This document shows, piece after piece, positions 10,640 through 23,115 of a DNA stretch of 64,000 nucleotides. How positions within the stretch are numbered: the stretch's first letter is position 1; each line of letters begins with the position of its first letter. Source of the DNA: Cryptolaemus montrouzieri. Taxonomy: Eukaryota; Arthropoda; Insecta; Coleoptera; Coccinellidae. Made by a program: the position numbers and the translations under genes. The DNA is taken from NCBI GenBank assembly GCA_013387265.2, contig JABFTP020000021.1, positions 4,462,001 to 4,526,000 on the forward strand, read 5' to 3'. Under the pieces are notes generated by a model. That model saw only the letters and a program-made list of their open reading frames with translations, ran no database searches and was not told the origin of the DNA.

Positions 10640-11480
10640 CAAAGGCTCTAGAACTTAGTAGCAATATATCTCTATCCATTGCTGCCATATATCTATGGGC
10701 AGACGTTAAGCTTTTGGCAATGAACGTTTTCTTGGCATTCTTTCCCAAAACATTGCAGTTTCGTCTGCATTGAATACTTCCTCAGGTTTGTATCCTCCAT
10801 CAGCTACTACGTCTGCCAATTCTTCTGGATATCTTTCAACTGGAACAGTGTCTTCAGATGCAACTATCCAACTATTTCAATGCTTTTGAATTATTGTCGC
10901 ACTTCAAATTTATCGTACCAACTTTCCGATGCTTGAAATCCTCCACCACCAACTACCACCAGATTCTTTAAAATATGTGTAAAGACACATTGCCTTTTCC
11001 CGGATAATTAGATCATTCAGACGCACTGTTTTTTGATTGCGGTCTTCGATCCATAATGACAATTTATTGGACCAACTTTAGATGCTTGAAATCCTCCACT
11101 ACCTCAGCTACCGTCATATTCTGCCGAATAATTGGACCACTCAGGTCTTCGATCCATAATGACAACGCCATTTCCATATTTTCTATTGCTGGATCACGAA
11201 CAATTTTCGCTGAGGGGGAAGTTGAAGCTACAGACAACCTTATTTCATTTTCTGATTTTTTATCGATCGTACAGTTGATTGTTTAACATTGAATGAGCTT
11301 GATATGGATGCAAACGACTCTCCAAGACGTATACGATCCATTATTTCTATTCTTTCGTTGAGTGGTAACACTGATGTTCTTCGTATCGAAATTAGTATTT
11401 TGATTTTTGAATGCGATATTATAAATTTGGAAGACTCGTTCGTTCACAATTTTTGTAACGAATGAAAAACGGAACAATAA
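10640..11480 (-). pseudogene. Pogo/Tigger-like transposase relic
   Basis: Minus-strand translation, read from 11480 down, gives a CENP-B-like helix-turn-helix (IEIMDRI.LGESFASI with STVRSIKN-type continuation), MEMALSLWIEDLSGPIIRQ, a GGFQASESWYDKFEVR stretch, YPEELADVV and EVFNADETAMFWERMP. The last motif holds the first catalytic Asp of the DDE_1 domain. Parts of the MEMALSLWIED/GGFQAS segment appear duplicated (11040-11170 against 10880-11040). The C-terminal catalytic half is missing, and stops and shifts are frequent. Confidence 0.78.
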
Positions 11481-12509
11481 AGAACGAAAAGCGACTCTTA
11501 CGAGAGGACGGAACGTCTAATAAGTGTCATTTAATAATATACAGTATGCATTTTGTTTACATTCTCAACAACATCGACCACGGCGAAGGCGGCTTATGTC
11601 AAAGGAAAAGTCGAATCAATGCAGCGGCGATATCATTTAAAAACATACTTTAGGCGTTGTAGTAATAAGTTCTATTCTACTCTTTCATTTGTCACTTTGA
11701 CGACGTGTTCACAAGGGATACTTATTCTTACTTAGTAGATTAATGTACCGATATATCGACTAGATCCGCGAATATAGGAATCGAATCACATATTATTTTA
11801 TCCGCCAATAGTGAAAACGTGAATGTAGGAAGCGCGAATAAGGATCTTCAACTGTATTCAAGAAAAATTGGTAATTCACTAAAGATGACCCAGGACGAAT
11901 TATTATTCAGTAAAATTGAGATTACGCCGGGGTAGCAATGGTAATTGCTCGTGAAAAGGATGCGCTTTTGATGATACCCCCAAGCCATTTATAATTATGT
12001 TAGGAAGTCTGTGTGAGTAATATTTCTGGCTTAATATAATCTCTCAACGTCGAACGCGGTCCCCGATTTGAATATGGAGATCAATGACCCGCCTACTGCA
12101 CATTTAAGCGCGAGTCCATTTTCAACTTTTTCGTAGCGGACAATGTTCCTGTGATTTCATACTTGATGAAATTACTCTATTCTAACTCATCTCTTATGTT
12201 CACTGAGCGTCTAGGGATTCCTTTTTGGAGTAATTTCGACGGGGACATGGACAGGACGTCACAGGGATTAAAGTTTCACTTTTTATCCCTTCGAGAGAAC
12301 ATGAGTCAATATTTTCAATTTGTTTTACATAAATTAGAATTGACTTAATTTGTTGGATCTGTGAATTTATTCTAATCTGTAAATGATAATATGAAATTAA
12401 ACTATGTATTACACTATCAGAAGAGTTTAGTAAAAATCAGGACTACAATTTCGGTGATATAAATGTTGGAAGACATAGCAAAATATATCTTAAACAATCA
12501 GTAGAAGAA
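11481..12509. other. Non-coding stretch
   Basis: No recognisable protein, RNA or repeat in either strand; short open frames look random. Confidence 0.5.
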
Positions 12510-13255
12510 TTGAACCCATGCACATTACATTACATTAGAGGTGGTGGTTTAGCTTTGCATGCCTTTCCGAACTGCGACCAAGTTGGTCTTTTGTTGGTAA
12601 CCCTTCTTTATTCATTTCCATGTATATCTAGTTCCCTTACAACAATGAGAATCTCCCAGAGAGCGTTCGCTTTTACTTGTGCGGCTCTACCTTGTAGCTA
12701 CCGCTACATTCTGCATGTTGCAGTTTCCGATTTGCCCATTTTACTGAGATGGTATCTCAATGGGCAATGTCCAGCAAGGAGGCCTGTTATAGTCCTCAGT
12801 TCGTCTCTAGAGAGATCGATAAGCTGTTTTGTCTTCTTTGGCGAAAAGTCAATGAACTTTTTCGCTTGTCTTTGGCCTGGAGTTTTTCTCCAGTATTCTT
12901 TTTTGCTAGATTCTTTTCACCGTTTCAGTTCCTGTCGTCTGTGCGGCTTGCTTAGATCGCAGAACGGTTCAGGTCCGATGGGTGGGATTCCAGCAGCTGA
13001 TCTAGCCAGTTCGTCAGCAGTTTCATTTCCTTGTATGCCTTCGTGGCCAGGCACCACAGGAAACGTTTGTTACCCTCAGCAAGTTGCTAGCTTAGGGCTT
13101 TAATCACTGCCTGACTGTCCGTTAAAATGTAAATCTGTACACTTCCTGCGTAGTCCCTCCTGGCAGCACAAGTGTACAGCAAGTGTTTCTGCTTGCATGA
13201 TTGTGGGAGTACAGCCCAGAGGCACTAATGACGAGTACTTGAACCCATACACATT
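12510..13255 (-). mobile_element. 5'-truncated LINE tail with RNase H domain and target-site duplication
   Basis: The minus strand encodes an RNase H domain: LGCTPTIMQAETLAV, a TDSQAVIKAL-like stretch and VPGHEGIQGNETADELAR, followed by GPEPFC. It then has a C-terminal GHCPLRYHLSKMGKSETATCRMC that resembles the Cys-rich tail of I-type LINE ORF2. Several shifts are needed. The insert is bracketed by a 17-bp direct repeat TTGAACCCAT(G/A)CACATT (12510-12526 and 13239-13255, one mismatch) and has a short TAATG-repeat tail at its 3' end (12527-12537). These are the marks of a 5'-truncated LINE insertion. The 197-codon plus-strand frame here is antisense. Confidence 0.8.
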
Positions 13256-13300
13256 GGAATTATTCTAGGAAAAAATTATGGCCTGTTCTGACTGCGGAAA

Positions 13301-13474
13301 ATGAAAAAGCCTGTACAAATTCAAACTCCAACTGCAAACATTGCCGAAATTGCGAATGCAATTGAACGAGATGGGTTTGAACAAATAGAATCAAGTGACA
13401 TTCAAGAAATGGTTGAATCGCAAGATGGTTTGATTGAAACCGACTTGGAGGAAATGTTAAATTTACAGAATTAA
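13301..13474 (+). pseudogene. Pogo/Tigger-like C-terminal fragment
   Basis: A 57-residue plus-strand frame holds IERDGFEQIESSDIQEMVES and DLEEMLNLQN. This pattern of a GF..I...DI.EM stretch followed by DLEEM recalls the acidic C-terminal tail of Tigger/jerky-type transposases. The assignment rests on pattern only; no catalytic residues are present. Confidence 0.45.
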
Positions 13475-13634
13475 TCGAGTTGGCGCTAGTTTCAACTGTC
13501 AAATTTCACAATTATAAAAATAATACCGAATATGTTTACAATTATTCAGAATTTGTCAGACTTGATTCATAATAAAACAAATTTTCACAACAACAATGAA
13601 TTTATTGACATAATAATAACAAAACAAGAGAATT

Positions 13635-13740
13635 TATAATTTTTCGAAATGTCGACCGTCAATTTCCAGACACTTCCGTACCCTGTTTTCAAAAAAAAAA
13701 TCTGATATTATGGGATGATGTTGCAAATTGATTTTCATTA
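13635..13740 (-). pseudogene. Mariner-superfamily transposase C-terminal remnant
   Basis: Minus-strand peptide ending FFENRVRKCLEIDGRHFEKL matches the typical RV..C...NGGHFE tail of the same transposase group as copies A and B. It is cut off by the foldback element at 13741. No upstream half was found on the far side. Confidence 0.6.
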
Positions 13741-15475
13741 TACAGGGTGTTTCCGAATAAGATGTCATAAATGAAGGATGCGAATCCCTGAATGATTTGA
13801 GCAAGAAAGTTCGAAGAACCAATGGTCAAAAAAAGCTTCGTTGCCGAGATACAGGGTGTTAAAGTTGAGAAAGTTTTTCGATTTTCTCTCGATAAAACCT
13901 AGATTTCTCAAGATTTCGGGCTCAAATTTTCCACATAAGCTATTAAACACAATCTGAATCACCAGGTGAGGCCAAATTTTGGAACAGTATACAGGGTGAT
14001 ACTTTTTCATGGGCCGTGTTCCATTTTTACCCTCGGAACTTTTTTTTGGTACGCCACTGGCACTAACAAAAAATAAAATCGAATAGATCATTCAATTTGA
14101 AATTTTTATTGACTCTTGCATTTTGATCGTAACTATCACCGTTTCTGAGATATTAATTATTGAAAATAATCCAATAGTTTTCCCATATCGAAGCCATGGA
14201 GATATTATCTTAATAACTGATGCAATTTTTCAGGAATTGAGCTAAAATTTACATCAGATATCTCCTCATTGTATGTTTATAACAAAATGAGGCAAAAATT
14301 CCTGACAGTATACAGGGTGTTATTTGTTCACGTGCATTTTCCTCTTTTTGCCCCCTGAACTTTTTTGTGTTGCGCTACTGGTATATTCCGAAAACAGAAT
14401 CAAACAGATTATTCAAAGTGAAAACTTTTCTGTTCCTTGTATTTTTCCGTATCTGCCACCATTTTCGAGATATTAATCAAGAAAAGTAATCGTATAGTCC
14501 CTTCCGTATTGAAAGCTTGAAGATATTTTTCATGTTATGTCGGCAATTTGTGAAGACCTTGAGCTCGAATTTCAAACGAAGTTCACATTTTAAGATCTGC
14601 ACCACTAGATTGGTAGGATTTATGAGAAAGTATAAAGGGTGATATCATTTCCTTGATCATTGAATTCGAATTCAAAATGTGTTTTATTGAGTGTATAAAT
14701 CGGAAGTAAATGAATAAACAACATAAATAATCGCGAATGATTTCAATAACAAAACTCATAATGATGAAAACAGATACGGAAAAATACAAAGAACAGAAAA
14801 GTTTTCGCATTGAATAATCTGTTTGATTCTGTTTTCAGAATATACCAGTAGCGCACCACAAAAAGTTCAGGGGCAAAAGAGGAAAATGCACGTGAAAAAA
14901 TAACACCCTGTATACTGTCAGAAATTTTGCCTCATTTTGTTATAAACATACAATAAGGAGATATCTGATGTAAATTTTAGCTCAATTCCTGAAAAATTGC
15001 ATCAGTTATTAAGATAATATCTCCATGGCTTCGATATGGGAAAACTATTGGATTATTTTCAATAATTAATATCTCAGAAACGGTGATAGTTACGATCGAA
15101 ATGCAGGAGTCAATAAAATTTCAAATTGAATGATCTATTCGATTTTATTTTTGTTAGTGCCAGTGGCGTACCAAAAAAGTTCCGAAGGTAAAATGGAACA
15201 TGGCCCATGAAAAGTATCACCCTGTATACTGTTCCAAAATTTGGCCTCACCTGGTGATTCAGATTGTGTTTAGTAGCTTATGTGGAAAATTTGAGCCCGA
15301 AATCTTGAGAAGTCTAGGTTTTATCGAGAGAAAATCGAAAAATTTTCTCAACTTTAACACCCTGTATCTCGGCAACGAAGCATTTTTTGACCATTGGTTC
15401 TTCGAACTTTCTTGCTCAAATCATTCAGGGATTCGCATCCTTCATTTATGACATCTTATTCGGAAACACCCTGTA
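13741..15475. mobile_element. Foldback DNA element with ~0.7-kb inverted arms
   Basis: Ends TACAGGGTGTTTCCGAATAAG and its complement, flanked by TA (13739-13740, 15476-15477). The two arms, about 13741-14455 and 14765-15475, are inverted copies around a loop of roughly 310 bp. Shorter end-like motifs CAGGGTG recur inside each arm (near 13850, 13990, 14315 and mirror positions near 15355, 15220, 14920), as if the arms were built from nested ends. No transposase is encoded, so it would depend on a Tc1/mariner-type enzyme in trans. Confidence 0.82.
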
Positions 15476-15477
15476 TA

Positions 15478-16839
15478 AACTCTTTACGATCAAAATAACA
15501 TCAAAGATATCCAGTCATTTTCTGATATATTATGTTAATCTCAAGAAAGCGCGTGACCTCTTTCCGTCCATACGGAGGGGGATTAATCAAGAATTTTGAC
15601 GAGTTAAGGCGTTTCCAGAAAAATATATAACCGGATTCACTACCATCTATGGTGTTAAGATAATGAATGAACCATAAATCGCTACAACGCCGAAGAATTC
15701 GACCATCAAAGTTTCCAATTAACTACGTGCAAACAGTGGTCCAGATTTTAATTTCGGAATATAAGGTCCAGCTCAATTATGAGATTGAGATCGCAGACTA
15801 CGTCCCGTTTCTTAAAACTTGATTCATTAAGGTGACAGCACAAACCGCTTTTTCATTACCATAATTTCATAATTACGGCAATTTTTTTGCGGCCAGAAAC
15901 GGCAGGACGGTGTTCCAACGCAATTAATTAAAATATGGCGGAATATAAGGAACGTATTTCCATAAATTATGGAAAATTTATTCGCGGTAATAAGCAGCTG
16001 AAATCTGCAAGAACATTCGAAGAAATTTTCGAAAACAGGTTGTGTACATATGAGATATGTTTTCAAGGAAAACACAGCAATAAACAGATGTCGAACTGTA
16101 CAGGTGTGCTTAATTGAATGCCGAAAGAAATGAATTTTGATATACGAAGGATGTCTTTAAGATTTTGCGTGCTGGGATATAGGAGGCGCCACTGGTCCAA
16201 CGTCACATTGAAAATTGACCTCCATCTTTTGTTAGTCTTAAGCCAGAGTATCGATGAGATACAACAAATACAAAGACAACAATATTGTGACAATGGCAAC
16301 AAATTACGATTCGGTTGAATTACTGACAAAAGTAAAATATGATCTTCAACTAGGAAGGCAAGATTGATGTTACACAGCCTCTCCTCTGTTCCACATATGT
16401 TACTTTCATGGGGGTTTTGATCTCCTGAATCGAAATGTTAACAACTACAGAATATATATTCGGGTAAAAAATTGTGATATTCTCTTTTCACACGGTCAAC
16501 GTGGCTGCCGTCAATGCTTGAAAATTCATACAGTGCTTTGTGAAGATAAGGAGTATTATACAATATGAAGGCGGTAATTTTCCTCTAAAAATTGAAAATC
16601 AATTACGGTGTAGAATTTGTCATTTCAAAACACGTTGGAGATGTGTCACATGTAATATTACTATATTTCTATATTTTGAAGCTTCATCATAAACTAGTAA
16701 TTACTGAATGTGTATCGAAAATCACCACTGACAAAATGATCATTCAACCGAAAGATAAATGAATCACACTTTTTATGTATTTCTTTCAAATTTTCTTAAT
16801 ATATTTGTAGGTTAGCTTTCAAAGATACATAACCATAAA
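15478..16839. other. Non-coding stretch
   Basis: No recognised gene. Short frames around 15935-16330 on both strands overlap each other and show no family motif. Confidence 0.5.
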
Positions 16840-18055
16840 GTTTTCAGATCTTACTTTCTTCGGTTAAATCTTGAACATTGTCAGATACATTAAATTTCAT
16901 TTACTTTCACATTTGGACAATTGTAGAATAGAAATATACTTCCTCTTCAATAAACTGAAACGAAAATTTAATTTGAAATGGACATAGTCTTACTGACATC
17001 CACTTTGAAATATCTTAATACAGAGATCGCCTTTGGTGAAAAGCTTCCTATCATAAACGCTCTAAATGACATATTTTTTTTAATTTTATTATACAAAAAA
17101 CTCAAAATCTATTAACAGCAACTTGAAGAACATTCCATTACTATTTTGTAAGATAGTCTCAATTGATTCGTTAAAGAATTCTAGTAATTCTAGGAACTCT
17201 TTTAATGCATAGAGGTAAGAATAACCTTGAATAAAAATATGAAATGTATGTAAATTCCGAGTACATTTCTTCAGCATGCTTAAAAATATAAATTGACATC
17301 GAATCACATTCACTTACCTTTTAAACATTATTGTAAGTCTCCATAAGTTCTTTTTATTATAATATTCCGTTTTGAATCACATTATTTGAGTTGAAATAAC
17401 CTCAAAATGTTAAATCCATAAATTTTGAAAGTTTGCCTTTCTTTCCTTAAACAAAATATATATAAAAATGGACAAAATAAACATTAAACTACGTTCACTC
17501 ACCTTTAAAAGTTTATTTCAAGTTTCGTTAAACTTTTCATTCAAATAAAGTTCGGAATTATTCATTTTGACCGATCGAATATATGACAATAATATCCTTA
17601 CATCTCTCCTAGACCCCGTGTTTCCGGTCTTTTTCTCGAAAATCTAGATCTCAAAGATTGTCCCAAATTAGAAAAATTAAGTCTTAGAGTAACGATTTCT
17701 CTTCGCGGACCCAATCTCGAGATATGTAGGAATCGCTCGACACCCGAATCCTTTCTTCCTCTAACCCCGTATAAGTAGGACGAATGAAAGAACAACCCTT
17801 ATTTTGACAGCTCGACATTCGTTAATTTCTTTAATTTCTGGTCGTCAGATATTCTGAGAATGTAGAAAATAGAGCGAAATTTTGCAAAAGTCCGCCGATA
17901 GCCCTTCCTTGGATCGAAGATTTTCCACTTTTCCCGGGGTTTTAAGGGAATGAAACTATTGAGGCGCAACATGCGAAACTCGTGGCTTTCTCTTTGTCCA
18001 GGTTTTGAAAGGATCGAACGCGATAGAAAAATTTGTATAGACATAAAAGACATAA
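16840..18055. repeat. Segmental duplication, left copy
   Basis: Collinear with about 21510-22790 in the same orientation, diverged by substitutions and indels. Shared landmarks include TAAACTGAAACGAAAATTTA at 16949 and 21593 and the stretch around TTCATTCAAATAAA near 17538 and 22088. Its right end (17595-18055) is a copy of the unclassified repeat seen at the window start. Confidence 0.7.
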
Positions 18056-21000
18056 AAAATAAATTAAATTAAAGGTTTTACTTGTAGTTTATGATGTTCA
18101 GTATGTATTAAAAGGTCAAATTTAAAAATCGAATAATTTTCCTACTTAATGAAGTGTAATCTGCAGCAATAAATATTCAATGAAAGTCTAAGTACAACCA
18201 CGGCGCTGTGTTCAACTAATTAATAACCACGCTTGATTGAACACTAACTGGAACATGACCCAGATATAATGAAGTTTTGAAGAAAATTAATTTTGATGAA
18301 TAACTCTTCCACTGTTAAGACTAGATTGAGAGGCTAAGAATATTTAGCTCTTTAATTTGTAATTCTTTTAAGATGTATCTTTTGAGAACTGAATTATTTA
18401 GGATGTTAAGGTTTCAATGAATTTCGTCCATTCAATTGACTAAACTGATTAACTGGTATTATTATTGAAATAATATTCCAGTTGAAGTGAATGATTGAAA
18501 TCTTCAAGGATTGAAAATAAACGTGATTCTTTAATTTTTTACATGTTCATTCGTAGCGGCGATTCTCTTGACAAGAAATTAACAGACAGATTTGGACGTT
18601 TTATTCGGGACCAGAAAGATTATTAAGTAACGGAAATGAAACAGGTTTAATATTATTACTAATAAAATGATTTTTTTATTTGCGTTTTTACTCATCTTCA
18701 CTGTCAAATTGATCGGTAATAACTGTGCTAGCGCATGTCGAATCATAAATTAAACAGTAGTAATTATTTTTAAATTAACATGGACGTATTTAGGGCAGAG
18801 CGTATATGATAAAATTGTTTGTAGCTGTAGATGTTCAGCTCTTATGTAATTTCACATTTTTCGGACTTTCAATACAAGAGTTTAAATAATTAATTTATTT
18901 ATTCGAATGAAAGAGACACAATATAATATAAGAACTTCATTGTTTAGAGTCATATTTTGATGTGAGTAAAAACACAATTGGGAGGTAACACTGTATGTAG
19001 AATGTATAACACTGTACAACAGCAATTGTGATGATTTGGTTATGGCACATGATATTAGCATCATTTTTAAGAACTGTTTTAAATCCGTGATTAAAACTTC
19101 TTTAAAATTGATCTTATTTCGTCAAATTCTCAAATTCAAAAACAACTTTCTTTTGAAAGATTTTCTTGCAGATGTTGTACTTAGTGAGCTGTTCTGTATG
19201 CTCTAATAATAGTCAGCCATTATGTTTGCAAGATTAGCAGGAAAATAGTCTAGGTAGTTGTGAAGAAAGTATAATTTGATGCGTATGTTACATCTAAGCA
19301 TTTGAAAGTGACTCATTAGTTGTTCAACGTGTTGAGGATAGTCAGAATTTTTCTTTCTTCCCAAAAAATTTCAAACAAGCCGAACAAACTGATTCCATGC
19401 ATTTTAGTCAAAGTCTGTTAGTTTCCGCAAAACTTAATAATCTAATCTGTGGCCCATAAAAGATGTCCGCTTTTATCTTTTCTGCACTCAGTTTTGGGAA
19501 CCCTTAGGGAAAAGAAATAGTTCCTATTTCTGTTGATAGTTTCAACAAATTATTTAATGAGCCTTAATTGTAGAGACAACGGCGATATTATGTGATACCT
19601 TGATATTAATGACGGATTTTTCACGTTTTGTTGTCGTGGAATTACTATTTATCGAGAAGACCAATCCATCCTAACCCAATGTTGATTTTCAGCTCTACTA
19701 TCCCAGGAATATTTTGACTATTTTAAAATCAACAGCAGTTGTTTTCAGTATAGTTATTTTTGTCCAAAACCAAAGCCATAGATGTATATTCTTCTCTTAT
19801 CCTAATAGAATGTGCAATCGGCAACAACCCTTATTTATTTCCGTTGTATAAGAGAGAAAGAACGTTTTGACAAATTTATGCACTAACGCCATTCATTATA
19901 AACGTAATGTGTTAACTCATTTCAGCCATTCAACTAGGTACATCTGTACGAAATATAAAATCATCTTCTTCATCCCAATATTCGAATCTAAATTTCATCA
20001 CAACGTAATTTATATTTTATGAATATTTTGTAAAACTTGAATTTGCTTCGTTGTTGTTTTCGTCTAACTTCTTTATTAGATATTAGTGAGCCCATTAAGA
20101 AAGCCTATTATATCTAAATAGCCAATATACTAAACGCCTAATATACTGAACGCCTTATATACTAAACGTCTAATATACTCAACCCCAAATATACTGAACG
20201 CCTTTTCATATCCAACTCTATCTATACTGAACGCCTTATTATATTCACTTCATTTTTCATATTTATACTTAATAGTTCTTTATGTTACATGGAACTCTAC
20301 CATATATTGCCTCAGTTATCCTTAGGGCTTCCAGTATTGTTTTATGGATACTGAGTCATCAACCACACAAATTTCAACGCCATTCACTACTATCTCAATT
20401 CAAAGAGATACATTCAATTTGAAAATCTCAACTTTCTCCAATAGAGCTAGCATAAAATGAAATTGAAAACATTCCAAGATTGATTCAAAAAACAAATTGT
20501 TCAATCACCCTTTAGACATAGAAATTCAATCATCAACAACTCTAATATTAATTCACAATATTCCAAATTTTAGTTCCAGAAGTATTAAATATATACTTCA
20601 AAAGATAAGAATCGAATAAGATTCATGAATTATTATAAACAACAAATATGAGCTTAAAACAGCAAGATGGAAGAATTACTTCTCAAGTATATTAATGAAA
20701 TAGAAAATAAAAGCTCTTCTCAAATTAAAATTTCTTGGGAGTATCCAAAAGACAAAAGCGAGAATAGCAATCAAATAAAGGAACACTACTGAATACATAG
20801 AAATTTCACCTCATGTGATTGCCCTATACGTAACTATTTTGTATAAATTGAAATTGACAAAAATTCACACAATTTGCTTACCAGAAAGAACAAACATCTT
20901 CTGAACAGAAGTGTTCTTGTGGAAGCAAAAATGAAATCCACAAATTTGTAAATTACATTATGGACCCTGATATACAATACAATGATGTTAACTATATATC

Positions 21001-21509
21001 AGTTTCAGTGAGACTGTTTCTTATAACTGTCAATTTCCTAGATCCTTAACTGTCGAGTTGGCAGTTGGTTTCGAGCATTCATTATACTATGAAATGAAAA
21101 TGAAAGCAAGAAGTTTCATTAGAACAACTTCATATTTCCATATTACGTGATGAACGTAGTACTTTCACACAATTATATGAAATACCTATAGTACAACTAC
21201 CTATAACAAAAATTGTCAAATTGCATAGCATTCTTCAAGTAGTAGTTGAATATGATTCACATAAGCAGCAGCATGTTTCCTGTGACTTTCATAAATCTTG
21301 ATTGAAAGTTGTGGTTGTACAAAACGAAACTTCGTATGCAACTTCTTCATAATTGAACATCATGTTTCCCACTATCAGATACCTATAATAGAGGAACTTT
21401 CAACTTCAAATCAATGAGGAATTCCTGTCATTCATTCAACAACCTTGATAAAATTTCCTGAGAAACAGTAACTATGAGTTATGAATAGAGGGAACTCATA
21501 TTAATTACC
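18056..21509. other. AT-rich non-coding stretch
   Basis: No gene, RNA or transposon domain seen apart from the minisatellite at 20125-20240. Presumably intronic. Confidence 0.5.
20125..20240. repeat. ~16-bp minisatellite
   Basis: About six imperfect units around AATATACTRAACGCCT repeat with a period near 16 bp, the last separated by a short interruption. Confidence 0.7.
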
Positions 21510-23115
21510 TTTTGTGCAAATTTGAGATCTTATTTTCTTTGGTTCAAACTTGAACATTGTCAAACACATTGAAACATACTGCCTCTTGAATAAACTGAAA
21601 CGAAAATTTAATTTGAAAAGGCACGGTCTTATTGACATCCAGTTTGAAATATTTTAATACAGATATAGCCTTTAGTAGATAGCTTTAAATATTCATATGA
21701 TGCATACTCTAAATGACCTAACGAAAACTTTATCGAGTTCCTTCCAGAAAAAATATTATTATACAAAAGAGCTCAATACCTATCAGAAACAACTCAAAGG
21801 ATATCCCATAATTTTGTAAGATCCTCTAATTGATTCGTTAAAGAACCCTAGGAATTCCAGGACAATTTTCAACGCATAGAGGTTGAAATAACCATGAAAG
21901 AAAAATGAAATATTTGAATTGTGAGTACATTTCTTGAGCATGCCTGACAAAAATATACATTAACTCCTTTTTATTATAACATTCCGTTTGAATCACATTG
22001 TTTCGGTTAGAATAACCACAAAATGTTAAATTTATGAATTTTATGTTCACTTACCTCTAAAAGTTCATTTAGGTTTCGTCAAACTTTTCATTCAAATAAA
22101 ATTCAGAATTACATATTTTGACAGATCGAATATAAGACTAATTGAAATAAGATTAGATTCGATTGTCATTCAGAAGAAAGAGATCTTTAAATTCTATATG
22201 TTGGTAGTACCAGAATTATGTTGGTGAAAATAAAAGTTAGTAACTATTTCCATCTCAATATTTTCATTCAAAAGAGAGAGAGAGCATTAAATTTTACACG
22301 TTGGTAAAGCTCACTTCCGACAATGAATAGCGATCTGAGGGGCGGTAGGAGAGTGACTGGCTCCGCCGCCGTGTTTCCGTTTGTTTTCGAAATTTTAGGT
22401 CTCAAAGATTGTCCCAAATTCGAAAATCAAGTCGTAGAGTAACGATTTCTCTTCGGGGATCCGATCTCGAGATATGTAAGAATCGTTCAACACCCGAATC
22501 CATTCTCCCGGTGACCCCGTATAAGTAGGACGAATGCAAGAAAACCACTTATTTTGACAGCTGGACGTTAGTAATTTCTGGCCGTCAGAGATATTGGAAT
22601 GAGGAAAATAGAGCGAAATTTTGCAAAAGTCCGCCGATAGCCCTTCGTTGAATCGAAGATTTTCCAGTTTTCGCGTCGTTTAACGGGAATGAAACTATTG
22701 CTGCGCAACATGCGAAACTCGAGGTTTCCTCTTTGTCCACGTTTTGAAACCATCGAGCTCGATGGAAAAATTTGTATAGACATAAAAGTCCGACAAAATT
22801 ATCCCATCCACTCTCGAAAAATTTTCGCTTTTTCGGGGCTCTCTTTCTGAATTTCCGCTAGATCGATCGTTTCGATCGCCTTTCGAAAGTCCGAAGTTTC
22901 CGATTCCGAGGAAATCCCGCCGTTTCACCTTTCCGTTCGCTCTCGGCGAAAATTTTCGAAAAATCCTTAGGGCTCCCTCGTTCGAGCTAGGGGCTCCAAA
23001 TTTGGCACAGACCTCCGGAAAAAATTAATTCGCCGCGTCGCTTCTTCTCGCCCGGTTCAAACTACCGTTATTGCCTCGGATTATTCCCGAAAAAGGCCGT
23101 ACGAATTTAATAGTA
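21510..23115. repeat. Segmental duplication right copy with longest unclassified repeat
   Basis: 21510-22790 matches 16840-18055. From 22370 to 23115 it carries the longest copy of the unclassified repeat: TCTCAAAGATTGTCCCAAATT near 22400, the GCGCAACATGCGAAACTCG block near 22703, and an ending similar to copies 1 and 2 (TTATTCCCGAAAAAGG near 23082). It contains no coding motif. Confidence 0.7.

Noticed and set aside
12510..13103. 197-codon plus-strand ORF
   Set aside because: Antisense of the minus-strand LINE RNase H region, which carries real motifs.
20125..20240. CRISPR-like array
   Set aside because: Units of about 16 bp without distinct spacers, in animal DNA; it is a minisatellite.
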